Assembly: GCF_014170335.1 (NCBI RefSeq)
Contig: NZ_LZZS01000016.1
Location: forward strand, 152,638-216,637
DNA from: Achromobacter sp. UMC46
GTDB lineage: Bacteria; Pseudomonadota; Gammaproteobacteria; Burkholderiales; Burkholderiaceae_B
DNA: 64,000 nucleotides
Direction: 5' to 3'
The translations under genes were made by a program, and so were the position numbers. A model generated the notes under the pieces. The model did no database searches and had not been told where the DNA came from. It was given only the letters and a program-made list of their open reading frames with translations. This document shows positions 56,317 to 64,000 of this stretch, one piece after another; the first letter of the stretch is position 1, and each line of letters begins with the position of its first letter.

Positions 56317-56898
56317 TTACTTGTGAATGGCTGCCGCGACGGCTTGGGTGATGGTGAAGTCCACCAGGTCGCCTTCCTTGAGCTGCTGCAGGCGTGCCTG
56401 CAGGGCGGGGTCCTTCACCTGGATCGTGCGCATGCCGCCTTGTGGGCCCTTCAGGGTGACCAGGTTGGCGCTTTTGTTGATATGCCAGATCTCGGCGGTG
56501 ATCGTCGTCTGGCGGCCCATCGCGCCGCCCGGCTTGGCGCCCTCAGCGTTGCGGTTGGCGGCGGTTTCGGTCACCACTTCGGGGGCGCCCGCACCAGCCC
56601 GGCGCACATCGATCGCGACGGACTCGTAATAGTCCAGCGTCAACGTGTCGCCCGGCTTGATCTGTTGGAAATTACGCACGTCCGGGCCGGCCAGCACGTT
56701 CACGGTGTTGCCGTTGGTGCCTTGCAGCGTGATGGTGCGGGTGGCGGGATCGACGGCCGTGACCTTGCCGGATGCGGTGGTCAATGCCGCGCCGACGACG
56801 CGGGCCGAGGCGGCGAACGGCATCGCCAGCGCGCCCAGCAATAGGCCGGTCAGAGCCAGGCGCGCGACGGGGGTGAAGACGGATTTCTGGTTCTTCAT
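56317..56898 (-). CDS. Exported protein of unknown function
   Basis: The start at 56898 follows GGAGAGG and gives 193 residues with a signal peptide (cleavage near residue 32, AASA-RV). The mature part is beta-rich, with repeated strand patterns such as GKVTAVDPATRTITLQGTNG and LVTLKGPQGGMRTIQVKDP. This recalls OB-fold-like exported proteins. No function is assigned. It is convergent with tusA. Confidence 0.6.
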   Translation of the reverse strand: MKNQKSVFTPVARLALTGLLLGALAMPFAASARVVGAALTTASGKVTAVDPATRTITLQGTNGNTVNVLAGPDVRNFQQIKPGDTLTLDYYESVAIDVRRAGAGAPEVVTETAANRNAEGAKPGGAMGRQTTITAEIWHINKSANLVTLKGPQGGMRTIQVKDPALQARLQQLKEGDLVDFTITQAVAAAIHK

Positions 56899-57351
56899 GG
56901 TGTGGCACCTCTCCAAGAGGAAGTGTTGGGAAAAAACACGAAAAAACGCGGGAAAAACCGGGGGGCACGGCGAAAGGGCGGAAGGGGGGTGTGCCGCCCT
57001 CAGGACGAAGGCTTGAAAACAGGGGAAGGGCGGCGCCGTTGCGGCGTAGCCAGGGGGAGCAAAGCGTTGGGTCTTGCGCAGGTCGACATAAAACCGATCT
57101 CTCCAATCGGGTTATTCTTCACACGCACTCAGGTTCAAACGCACGAAACGCACGAAATGCAGGCGCGAAGCGCGGCTGGGGGCTACACTTTCACCTGCGG
57201 CGGGCTCCGGCCCGTATTTGTAGAATACCCGGATGTGGTGTTTTAGGATACAAATTGCGCCGCCACGACTGATTCAGCACCTGCATTTGCCAGCCGGCTT
57301 GTTTAAGTGCTAGAATTTCCCGTTTTTCACAACTAATTCAAGGGATTACCT
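56899..57351. other. Intergenic region upstream of rpsP
   Basis: This 453-bp divergent gap contains the promoter of the exported-protein gene and that of rpsP. ACGCACGAA is repeated directly at about 57,139-57,156. A small dyad, GTATT with AATAC, lies at 57214-57228. Short plus-strand frames cross the region, but none has a start site or composition that looks genuine. Confidence 0.55.
57287..57316 (+). promoter_or_regulatory. Promoter of rpsP
   Basis: A -35 box TTGCCA (57287-57292) and a -10 box TAGAAT (57311-57316) are separated by 18 nt. They are each one mismatch from consensus and 36 nt upstream of the rpsP start. This is the strongest promoter match in the window, as expected for a ribosomal protein gene. 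Confidence 0.75.
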
Positions 57352-57612
57352 ATGGTGGTGATTCGCCTGGCCCGCGGTGGGTCCAAGAAGCGTCCGTTTT
57401 ACAACCTGGTGGCCACCGATTCGCGTAACCGTCGCGACGGCCGCTTCATCGAGCGCGTGGGTTTCTACAACCCCGTAGCTAGCGAAGGCACGGAAAACCT
57501 GCGCATTGCGCTGGATCGCGTGCAATACTGGACCGGCACTGGCGCGCAACTGTCGCCCGCTGTCGAGCGTCTGGTCAAGGACTACTCGGCCAAGGTTTCC
57601 GCCGCTGCTTAA
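57352..57612 (+). CDS. rpsP: Ribosomal protein S16
   Basis: The 86-residue 30S subunit protein shows the full family pattern ([17 protein letters not shown], then [19 protein letters not shown]). It heads the rpsP-rimM-trmD set. An AAGGGA ribosome-binding site lies 8 nt before the ATG. Confidence 0.99.
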   Translation: MVVIRLARGGSKKRPFYNLVATDSRNRRDGRFIERVGFYNPVASEGTENLRIALDRVQYWTGTGAQLSPAVERLVKDYSAKVSAAA

Positions 57613-57695
57613 TTGCCGCGTCGTACAGCCAAGCCGTTAGTTCAGCTGTAAAGCTACCATTCTTAGCTGTTTCATCATTACGAAGAGCACGATAC

Positions 57696-58313
57696 ATGTC
57701 TGATGCCGCAACCTCTAACGCGGCGCCTACGGATTTGATCGAGCTGGGCCGCATCAGTGCAGCCTACGGTGTGAAAGGCTGGGTTAAGGTGCAGCCACAT
57801 TCGGCCAATGCCGAAGTGCTGCTCTCAGCATCTCAATGGTGGTTGACTCGCCCTGTGCCTGAATTGGCGCGGGGCGCTGTCGCGTCTGCGCCTGTCGCAA
57901 TCAAGGTCTTGCAAGTCCGTTCGCAGGGCGCCACCGTGGTGGCCCAGCTGGCAGGCGTTGCGGATCGCGATCAGGCGGAAGCCATGCGCGGATATTCCGT
58001 GCAAGCGCCGCGCGGGTCTTTTCCCGCGCCCAAGGAAGACGAATACTACTGGGTCGACCTCATCGGTTGTTCGCTGTACACCAGCGCCAACGGTGAACCC
58101 GCGCTGATTGGCGTGGTGGACGAAGTCCTTGATAACGGCGCCCATGCCGTCTTGAAGGTCTTGTGTCAGAAGGTGGGGGCCGAAGGGCCTGAGCCTATCC
58201 TGAACGCCAAGGGCCGACCCGCCGAAATGCTTGTTCCGTTCGTACGCGCGCACATACACGCCGTCGATCTGGCTGCTCGCCGCATAGACAGCGACTGGCC
58301 GGCGGATCTTTGA
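57696..58313 (+). CDS. rimM: Ribosome maturation factor RimM
   Basis: RimM assists assembly of the 30S head through binding to S19. The 205-residue protein has the N-terminal barrel ([19 protein letters not shown]). The PRC-type C-domain has the [12 protein letters not shown] segment and the closing [15 protein letters not shown]. It lies 83 nt after rpsP, and its stop codon overlaps the trmD start (TGATG). Confidence 0.97.
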   Translation: MSDAATSNAAPTDLIELGRISAAYGVKGWVKVQPHSANAEVLLSASQWWLTRPVPELARGAVASAPVAIKVLQVRSQGATVVAQLAGVADRDQAEAMRGYSVQAPRGSFPAPKEDEYYWVDLIGCSLYTSANGEPALIGVVDEVLDNGAHAVLKVLCQKVGAEGPEPILNAKGRPAEMLVPFVRAHIHAVDLAARRIDSDWPADL

Positions 58314-59161
58314 TGCGATTCGACGTCATTACGCTCTTTCCCGAAATGTTCGGGGTAGTGCGCGATCTGGGTGTCACCGGCCGGGCGCATGCCCAGGGCC
58401 GGTGGTCCTTGCACGCCTGGAATCCCCGTGATTTCACGCAGGACGTCCATCGCACGGTGGACGACCGCCCTTATGGCGGCGGCCCCGGAATGGTAATGAT
58501 GGCGGCGCCCTTGGAAACCGCTGTCAATGCCGCCCAGGATGCGCGCGCAGCGCTTGGCCTGGGCCGTGCCCCCGTGGCGCTGCTGGCGCCAGTCGGCCAG
58601 CGCTACGATCAAGCGGGCGCCGAAACATTGGCCGCAAGCGACGGGATGATCCTGATTTGCGGCCGCTATGAAGGCGTGGACCAGCGATTCATCGAACGCT
58701 GCGTCACGCATGAGATCTCGCTGGGCGACTTCGTCTTGTCCGGCGGGGAGATCGCCGCGCTGGCGGTGATCGACGCCGCCGTGCGCCTGGTGCCAGGCGT
58801 GCTGGGCGATGGCGATTCCGCCTTGCAGGATTCGTTCAACGACACCTTGTCAGGCTTGCTGGACAGCCCGCATTACACGCGCCCCGAAGTGTACGAGGGC
58901 GAGTCCGTGCCTGCGCCGCTGCTAAGCGGCCATCATGCCAACATCGCCCGCTGGCGGCGCGAGCGTTCGCTTGCGCTCACGGTTGCCCGGCGTCCGGAGC
59001 TGATCGAATCGGCCCGTGCCAAAGGGTGGCTGAACAAGGCCGACGAGCGCTTCCTGGCCGAATTGGCCGGCACTTACGATCCCGCTGCCGACGCGCCCAA
59101 ACGCAGGCGCAAACCGTCGGCCAAGCCCGTCCAGCCTGCCAAGACGCCCGACGCGTCGTAA
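58313..59161 (+). CDS. trmD: tRNA (guanine-N1-)-methyltransferase TrmD
   Basis: TrmD methylates G37 of tRNAs with S-adenosylmethionine and is essential in most bacteria. The 282-residue product opens [14 protein letters not shown]. It has [10 protein letters not shown] and the trefoil-knot cofactor loop ([25 protein letters not shown]). The tail is Lys/Pro-rich and a little longer than usual. The ATG at 58313 overlaps the rimM stop. The usual next gene, rplS, is not present. Confidence 0.98.
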   Translation: MRFDVITLFPEMFGVVRDLGVTGRAHAQGRWSLHAWNPRDFTQDVHRTVDDRPYGGGPGMVMMAAPLETAVNAAQDARAALGLGRAPVALLAPVGQRYDQAGAETLAASDGMILICGRYEGVDQRFIERCVTHEISLGDFVLSGGEIAALAVIDAAVRLVPGVLGDGDSALQDSFNDTLSGLLDSPHYTRPEVYEGESVPAPLLSGHHANIARWRRERSLALTVARRPELIESARAKGWLNKADERFLAELAGTYDPAADAPKRRRKPSAKPVQPAKTPDAS

Positions 59162-59209
59162 ACCGCTCGTCATCCGGTCCTGCCCGCAAGCGCTAGGGAT
59201 GTTCCTAGG

Positions 59210-59266
59210 TTGTGGGCATTCCGGCCGCTCCTTAGTATTGAAAATTACATGCAAATGAAATTTTCA
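59210..59266 (+). promoter_or_regulatory. Promoter and operator of the XRE-cupin gene
   Basis: A -35 candidate TTGTGG (59210-59215) and -10 candidate TAGTAT (59234-59239) are separated by 18 nt. TGAAAATT at 59239-59246 and its complement AATTTTCA at 59259-59266 form an 8-bp dyad over the expected start point. The dyad ends 1 nt before the start codon. It is a good candidate for autorepression by the downstream regulator. Confidence 0.55.
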
Positions 59267-59267
59267 T

Positions 59268-59969
59268 ATGACCCGACTTCCTTCCAGTCGATCCTTGTCT
59301 GGTCGACCCGTTGCAGGCCAATCCGCCCCTGAACGCCGCGCCGGCTTGCCGCTGGCGGCAAGCGCACTGGCGGGCAGGCCGGAGTCCGCCGTCGACTTGT
59401 GGCTGGGCCAGCAACTGCGCCAGTTACGCAAGCAGCATGGGCGTTCGCTGGCGGAAGTGGCGCGCGCTTGCGGCATGTCGCTGGGTTTGCTGAGCCAGAT
59501 CGAGCGCGGCTTGAGTTCCGCGTCGGTAAAAGTCCTGCACGTGCTGGCGCGCGAATTCAACGTGTCCGTGAACTCGCTGCTGCGCAACGCCGAGCACACC
59601 CAAAGCGAAGACGGCGGGCGTGTGGCCCGGGCCGGCACGCACCGCTTTATCGATCTGAGCGAAAAGGGCATCAGCAAAGAGATGTACACGCCGCCCGCGT
59701 GCCGCAGCATGGACCTGTGCCGCGCCACCATCGAGCCTGGCGGTTCCACCGGGCAGGAGCTTTTCGTGACGGGGCAGGGCGAGCAGATCGGCGTGGTGCT
59801 CAAGGGCTCGCTTGAGCTCTGGGTGGGCGACCGCGTCATGCTGCTCAATGAAGGCGACAGTTTTTGCTATGCCAGCAGTTCGCCGCGCCGCTGGCGCAAT
59901 CCCGGGTCGCAGACGACAGAGGTCATCTGGGCCATCTCCAACATCAATCAAGATGAGGATATGTCATGA
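59268..59969 (+). CDS. XRE-cupin regulator (PuuR-like)
   Basis: The 233-residue product has an extended N-terminus of about 45 residues and a helix-turn-helix at about 48-105 (LRQLRKQHGRSLAEVARACG, SQIERGLSSASV). A C-terminal cupin sensor domain follows (GSTGQELFVTGQGEQ, LNEGDSFCYASS). Regulators of this type often control polyamine or amino-acid catabolism, which fits the transporter and oxidase genes behind it. There is no ribosome-binding site ahead of the ATG; it may be leaderless or start further in. It overlaps the next gene by 4 nt. Confidence 0.87.
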   Translation: MTRLPSSRSLSGRPVAGQSAPERRAGLPLAASALAGRPESAVDLWLGQQLRQLRKQHGRSLAEVARACGMSLGLLSQIERGLSSASVKVLHVLAREFNVSVNSLLRNAEHTQSEDGGRVARAGTHRFIDLSEKGISKEMYTPPACRSMDLCRATIEPGGSTGQELFVTGQGEQIGVVLKGSLELWVGDRVMLLNEGDSFCYASSSPRRWRNPGSQTTEVIWAISNINQDEDMS

Positions 59970-60721
59970 AATTCAAGACTCTGGTTGTCTCGGTATTCGC
60001 AGCATTGTCCATGGCCGCGGGCGCGCAAGCCCAGACGGTGTTGAAAGTGGGGTCCACACCCACCGGCAGTCCATTCACCTTTCTCGACACCAAGACCAAC
60101 AGCATCGAAGGTGTGATGGTCGATATCGTGAAGGCCGTCGGCAAAGAAGCGGGCTTCGAGGTGCAGATCGAGCCCATGGCGTTTTCGGCGCTGATCGGCT
60201 CGCTGACCTCCAAGCGCATCGACATCGTGTCCGCGGCCATGTTCATCACGCCGCAGCGCCAGCAGGTCGTCAGTTTCTCTGAGCCCGTGTACCGCTATGG
60301 CGAAGGCCTGATGGTGCTGAAGACCGACAACAAGGAATACAAGTCGTTTGCCGACATGAAGGGCATGACCGTCGGCGTGCAGGTCGGCACCGCATTTGTC
60401 GAGCCCATCCAGAAAAGCGGCATGTTCAAGGAAGTGAAGCTCTATGACAATCCGCCCGACATGATGCGCGACGCCAACGCCGGCCGCATCCAGGGCGGTT
60501 TCATGGACTACCCCATCGCGGCCTACATCCTGACCCAGGGCAACTATCCCAACCTGAAGATGGCGACGTCCTACCAGCCGACCATCATGGGCAGCCTGGG
60601 CCTGGCCACGCGCAAGGACGATACGGCCTTGCTCGACCGCATCAACAAGGCGCTGGTCAAGCTGAAGGCGGACGGCGCCATCGACGCCATCCTGAAGAAG
60701 TGGGGCCTGTCCGGCGGGTGA
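59966..60721 (+). CDS. ABC transporter solute-binding protein (polar amino-acid type)
   Basis: The 251-residue product has a signal peptide (cleavage at AQA-QT, about residue 22). The SBP-3 fold has the patterns FTFLDTKTNSIEGVMVDIVKAV (split over residues 38-60), SKRIDIVSAAMFITPQR and a late AIDAILKKWGL. It is the receptor of the permease and ATPase downstream. The ligand is probably an amino acid or a polyamine-derived compound. It overlaps the regulator gene by 4 nt (ATGA), so all are one unit. Confidence 0.92.
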   Translation: MKFKTLVVSVFAALSMAAGAQAQTVLKVGSTPTGSPFTFLDTKTNSIEGVMVDIVKAVGKEAGFEVQIEPMAFSALIGSLTSKRIDIVSAAMFITPQRQQVVSFSEPVYRYGEGLMVLKTDNKEYKSFADMKGMTVGVQVGTAFVEPIQKSGMFKEVKLYDNPPDMMRDANAGRIQGGFMDYPIAAYILTQGNYPNLKMATSYQPTIMGSLGLATRKDDTALLDRINKALVKLKADGAIDAILKKWGLSGG

Positions 60722-60841
60722 TGCCGGCCTGACCTGAAGCAATCAAACGTTGTCGCAAGCCCGGTCGGCGCGCTCTCGCGTGCCGGCGGGCGGGGCGCAT
60801 CCTGCGTGCCCGTGGGCTGTCTTGTCGGGGTGGGTGAAGTC

Positions 60842-61495
60842 ATGACGGAATTCTTCAAGGACTCGGCGGAATACCTGCCGATATTGCTTCAAGGGGCGAA
60901 GCTGACGATCCTGGTGACGCTGGGTTCGCTGGCGTTGTCGACGGTGCTGGGCCTGGTGTGGGCGCTGATGCGCGTCTCCGGGAACACGTTCCTGTCCAAG
61001 CTCAGCGGCGGGATCATCAACCTCTTGCGCGGTATCCCGATCATCGTGCTGCTGTTCTACATCTACTTCGTGATGCCCGACATGGGGGTGTCGCTGACCG
61101 CCGTGCAGGCCGCCATCATCGGCTTGGGCGTGGCGTATTCCGCCTATCAAGCCGAGAACTTCCGCGCCGGCATCCAGGCCATCGACCGCGGCCAGATCGA
61201 GGCCGCGATGGCGATGGGCATGAGCTGGAGCATGACGATGCGGCGCGTGGTGCTGCCGCAAGCCGTGAAGATCGTGCTGCCGCCCTACGGCAACATCATG
61301 ATCATGATGCTCAAGGATTCATCGCAGGCGTCCACGATCACGGTGGCCGAACTGGCCTTGCAGGGCAAACTGATCGCCGTGTCCACCTTCAAGAACGCCA
61401 CCGTGTTCTCGCTGGTGGCGTTGATGTACCTGGTGATGTGCGTGCCGCTGATCCTGCTGGTGCGGCACTTGGAAAAAAGGAGCGCCACGAAATGA
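60842..61495 (+). CDS. ABC transporter permease (HisM/GltK type)
   Basis: The start at 60842 opens the family sequence ([20 protein letters not shown]); 217 residues. About five membrane helices surround the EAA loop ([20 protein letters not shown]) that contacts the ATPase. A single permease gene implies a homodimer. It lies 120 nt after the binding-protein gene and overlaps the ATPase gene by 4 nt. Confidence 0.94.
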   Translation: MTEFFKDSAEYLPILLQGAKLTILVTLGSLALSTVLGLVWALMRVSGNTFLSKLSGGIINLLRGIPIIVLLFYIYFVMPDMGVSLTAVQAAIIGLGVAYSAYQAENFRAGIQAIDRGQIEAAMAMGMSWSMTMRRVVLPQAVKIVLPPYGNIMIMMLKDSSQASTITVAELALQGKLIAVSTFKNATVFSLVALMYLVMCVPLILLVRHLEKRSATK

Positions 61496-62223
61496 TCGAG
61501 CTCAAGGGAGTCCGCAAGAGCTTCGGCCCGCTAGAGGTGCTGAAGGGCATCGACGCCGAAGTCACCAAGGGCGAAGTCGTCTGCGTGATCGGCCCGTCCG
61601 GTTCCGGCAAATCCACCATCCTGCGCTGCATCAACGGGCTGGAGCGCTACAACGCCGGACGCATCACCGTGGATGGCGAGCTGGTCGACGCCGACGCGCC
61701 GTCCATCGTGTCCATCCGCACGCAGGTGGCGATGGTGTTCCAGCGCTTCAACCTGTTTCCGCATCGCACGGCGCTGGAGAACGTGATCGAAGGGCCGATC
61801 TTCGTGAAGAAAGAGCCGCGCGCGCAAGTGCTGGAGCGCGGGCGCGAACTGCTGGCCAGCGTGGGGCTGGCGGACAAGGCCGATGCGCACCCCAACCAGT
61901 TGTCCGGCGGGCAACAGCAACGGGTGGCCATCGCGCGCGCCCTGGCCATGCAGCCCAAGGCCATCCTGTTCGACGAGCCGACCTCCGCGCTGGACCCCGA
62001 ATTGGTGGGTGACGTGCTGGGCGTGATGCGCAAGCTGGCCGAGGCGGGCATGACCATGGTCGTCGTGACGCATGAAATGAGTTTCGCGCGCGAAGTCGCA
62101 GACCGCGTCATGTTCTTCGATGGCGGGGTCATGGTCGAGCAGGGCGCCGCCCGAGAGCTTTTGAATCATCCGCAGCACCCCCGCACGCAGGATTTCCTGC
62201 GCCGTGTGCTGCATCCCATGTAG
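61492..62223 (+). CDS. ABC transporter ATP-binding protein (GlnQ/HisP type)
   Basis: The 243-residue ATPase has all motifs: Walker [10 protein letters not shown], the Q-loop in [13 protein letters not shown], signature LSGGQQQR, Walker [15 protein letters not shown] and the H-loop VVVTHEM. It starts within the last codons of the permease gene (ATGA). Together with the two upstream genes it forms a complete polar amino-acid importer. Confidence 0.96.
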   Translation: MIELKGVRKSFGPLEVLKGIDAEVTKGEVVCVIGPSGSGKSTILRCINGLERYNAGRITVDGELVDADAPSIVSIRTQVAMVFQRFNLFPHRTALENVIEGPIFVKKEPRAQVLERGRELLASVGLADKADAHPNQLSGGQQQRVAIARALAMQPKAILFDEPTSALDPELVGDVLGVMRKLAEAGMTMVVVTHEMSFAREVADRVMFFDGGVMVEQGAARELLNHPQHPRTQDFLRRVLHPM

Positions 62224-62235
62224 GAAGGAATCATC

Positions 62236-63525
62236 ATGCAGCAAGTGCCGTTTCCTCTTTCCCCGTCCTTGTGGGCCGCGACCGCTTCGGCGGCGCCGCC
62301 GACCCAGCCGCTTGCCGCCTCGGCGCAAGCGGACGTGCTGGTCATCGGCGGCGGCTACGCCGGCCTGAGCACGGCGCTGCACCTGGCCGAGCGCGGCGTG
62401 AACACCGTGGTGCTGGAGGCGCGCGAGATCGGCTTCGGCGGCTCGGGCCGCAATGGCGGGCAGGTGATTCCGGGCCTGAAGTACGACCCTGATGCCTTGG
62501 TCTCGATGTTCGGCCAGGAGCGCGGCGAGCGGCTGCTGCGGTTCGCGGGTGCGACGGCCGACTCGGTGTTCAACCTGATCGACCGTCATGCGATGGACGT
62601 GCCGCATGTCCGCAAAGGCTGGGTCCAGGGCGCCCACAATGCGGAGGCGCTGCGTATCGCGCATGACCGCGCGGCCCAGTGGGCGCGCCACGGCGTGGAC
62701 GCGCAGCCACTGGACCGCGGGCAGGTCGCCCGCCTGCTGGGCACGGACCGCTATCTGGGCGGCTGGGTCGACAACCGCGCAGGCGCGGTGCAGCCGTTGA
62801 GCTATGCGCGCGGATTGGCGCGCGCCGCGCTGAATGCTGGCGCTATCCTGCATACGGACACGCCGGTCACCGGCCTGACCCGCAATGGCGGCAAGTGGGT
62901 GGCAGCGACCGCGCGTGGCGCGACGGTCACCGCCGACCGGGTGGTGATGTGCACCAACGCCTATGGCGGCGACTTGCTGCCCGGCCTGAAGACCTCGATC
63001 ATCGACGCCAATACCTTCCAGGTTGCGACGGCGCCTTTGCCGGAATCGGTGCGGGCGGGCATCTTTCCCGAGGGGCACGTCACCTCCGATACCCGCAACC
63101 TGCTGCTGTATTTCCGGCTGGACCATCAGGGCCGGTTGCTGATGGGCGGGCGCGGACCGTTCCGCGAACCCAGGGGGCCGGAAGACTGGGCGCACCTGGA
63201 ACGGGTCATGCTGAAGCTGTTCCCGCAGGTGGCGGGCACGCCGTTCGAATACCGATGGTGCGGGCGCGTCGCGGTCACCCGCGACTACCTGCCGCATCTG
63301 CACGAGCCGCAACCCGGCCTGCTGGTGGATATCGGGTGCCAGGGGCGCGGGGTGGGGTTGCAGACCAGCATGGGGCGCGCGATGGCCCAGTATGTGGCGA
63401 CGGGCGATGCCAACGCGCTGCCCGTGCCGTTGTCGCCGGTCGTGCCGTTCCCGCTGTACGGCCTGCGGCGGCTCTACGTCAATGCGGTGGTGACCTGGTA
63501 TCGCATGACCGACGGAGGCGTCTGA
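62236..63525 (+). CDS. FAD-dependent amine/amino-acid oxidase (PuuB/OrdL-like)
   Basis: The 429-residue DAO-fold protein has an N-terminal FAD site (VIGGGYAGLSTALHLAERG, then GFGGSGRNGGQV). It continues with the PuuB/OrdL pattern including GTDRYLGGWVDNRAGAVQP (split) and WCGRVAVTRDYLPHL. It probably oxidises the compound imported by the adjacent transporter, for example a gamma-glutamylated amine or an N-substituted amino acid. It starts 12 nt after the ATPase gene. Its terminator appears to be interrupted by an IS copy. Confidence 0.87.
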   Translation: MQQVPFPLSPSLWAATASAAPPTQPLAASAQADVLVIGGGYAGLSTALHLAERGVNTVVLEAREIGFGGSGRNGGQVIPGLKYDPDALVSMFGQERGERLLRFAGATADSVFNLIDRHAMDVPHVRKGWVQGAHNAEALRIAHDRAAQWARHGVDAQPLDRGQVARLLGTDRYLGGWVDNRAGAVQPLSYARGLARAALNAGAILHTDTPVTGLTRNGGKWVAATARGATVTADRVVMCTNAYGGDLLPGLKTSIIDANTFQVATAPLPESVRAGIFPEGHVTSDTRNLLLYFRLDHQGRLLMGGRGPFREPRGPEDWAHLERVMLKLFPQVAGTPFEYRWCGRVAVTRDYLPHLHEPQPGLLVDIGCQGRGVGLQTSMGRAMAQYVATGDANALPVPLSPVVPFPLYGLRRLYVNAVVTWYRMTDGGV

Positions 63526-63571
63526 CCGCACCGGCGGCCGCCGCAATGAAAAAACCCCGCCGCTGAACTGA

Positions 63572-63612
63572 CCCCCGAAAGTTGGACATTGATCCAACCT
63601 TCGGGGGTTTTT
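63572..63612 (+). terminator. Hairpin with T-tract at the IS left end
   Basis: A 15-bp stem with one A-C mismatch (63572-63586 with 63593-63607, loop of 6) is followed by five Ts and then the orfA start codon 2 nt later. It looks like a rightward intrinsic terminator and also buries the GGGGG that could serve as the orfA ribosome-binding site. The same hairpin is at 52878-52918 in the remnant. Confidence 0.75.
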
Positions 63613-63614
63613 AC

Positions 63615-64000
63615 ATGGCGAAGTACGACGAGCAGTTCAAGTTAAAGGTGGTGCGGGAGTATTTGAAGGGTACTGAGAGCGGTCGGTCGGTGGCGGCGCG
63701 TCACGAACTGGACCATTCAGTTGTCCGACGATGGGTTGAGAGCTATCGCGTGCATGGTTTATCGGGCCTGCGCCGGCAGTCAGGCACGTACAGCGCACCC
63801 TTTAAGCAGTCTGTGTTGCGCAAGATCCGCGACCAAGGGCTATCCGACACCGAGGCTGCGACTCTGCTGGGGATCCGCAGTTCAGGTCATATTGGGAAGT
63901 GGCGAGCCCAGTATGATGCTGGGGGTATAGAGGCGTTGGCGCGCAAGCGTCCAGGAGCAAGCATGCCCCATAAATACCCACCGGAGCCCGTGTCCAAGGA
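63615..64000 (+). CDS. IS3-family transposase OrfA (partial, cut by window end)
   Basis: The visible 128 residues show two helix-turn-helix units. The first is in MAKYDEQFKLKVVREYL to LDHSVVRRWVE. The second is in GLSDTEAATLLGIRSSGHI to KWRAQYD. A basic ALARKRPGA stretch follows. This is the InsJ-like OrfA of IS150-type elements, which binds the terminal repeats and is normally fused by -1 frameshifting to the OrfB DDE transposase. OrfB is outside the window. Confidence 0.92.
   Translation, partial: MAKYDEQFKLKVVREYLKGTESGRSVAARHELDHSVVRRWVESYRVHGLSGLRRQSGTYSAPFKQSVLRKIRDQGLSDTEAATLLGIRSSGHIGKWRAQYDAGGIEALARKRPGASMPHKYPPEPVSK

Larger units (their letters stand above)
63564..64000 (+). mobile_element. 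IS3-family (IS150-like) element, left part
   Basis: The element begins TGAACTGACCCCCGAAAG and continues past the window end, so its length and right terminus are not visible. The first 248 bp repeat those at 52870-53117 in the same orientation. The two-helix-turn-helix orfA places it in the IS150 subgroup of IS3. Confidence 0.92.

Noticed and set aside
56902..57272. Two plus-strand frames in the gap before rpsP
   Set aside because: They lack start signals, have unlikely composition and would overlap the expected promoter region.

Overview
The window is about 65% GC, densely coded bacterial chromosome. Its gene content (tricarballylate genes next to a Bug/TctC-type receptor, a cyanide-insensitive type cytochrome bd oxidase, a phasin with an acetoacetyl-CoA reductase, many LysR/GntR/MocR regulators, and a Burkholderia-like type VI secretion gene order) points to a betaproteobacterium, most likely Alcaligenaceae of the Achromobacter/Bordetella group. 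The genus is an inference from gene content; there is no rRNA gene in the window to anchor it.

Positions 1-25,400 hold most of a type VI secretion system (T6SS), arranged as two divergent transcription units around a control region at 8596-8748. The leftward unit carries tssJ, tssK, tssL, then a 1702-residue evolved VgrG whose C-terminus is a zinc-metallopeptidase-like domain, and finally a small exported protein that is a candidate immunity factor. The rightward unit carries a TPR lipoprotein, tssB, tssC, hcp, tssE, tssF, tssG, clpV/tssH, a second VgrG without a toxin domain, a DUF4123 chaperone, a large VasX/BTH_I2691-like membrane-active effector and a two-helix membrane protein that is probably its immunity protein. 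tssM, tssA and a PAAR gene are not in the window and probably lie beyond position 1.

Positions 25,400-46,730 are ordinary accessory metabolism and regulation: an esterase, a YfcG/YghU-type glutathione transferase, a LysR-tcuA-tcuB-tctC tricarballylate/citrate module, two small membrane proteins with PH-like domains, a MocR regulator, a cydA-cydB-DUF2474 oxidase operon, a GntR regulator, an EamA exporter, a nitroreductase divergent from a LysR gene, phbB plus phasin, a CSS-EAL cyclic-di-GMP phosphodiesterase and a Kch-like potassium channel.

Positions 46,730-52,850 contain long intergenic stretches with two strong plus-strand intrinsic terminators that no plus-strand gene explains (candidate small RNAs), an orphan response regulator with a degenerate receiver domain, an XRE repressor in an AT-rich patch, an acyltransferase, two tandem META-domain lipoproteins and trhO.

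Positions 52,870-64,000 are bracketed by two direct copies of an IS3-family (IS150-like) element. The left copy is a 248-bp remnant; the right copy runs off the window. Between them lie alaS, a tusA-like gene, an exported protein, rpsP-rimM-trmD (without rplS directly behind), and an XRE-cupin regulator with a polar amino-acid type ABC transporter and a FAD-dependent amine/amino-acid oxidase. Both IS copies sit directly behind what looks like the 5' half of an intrinsic terminator.
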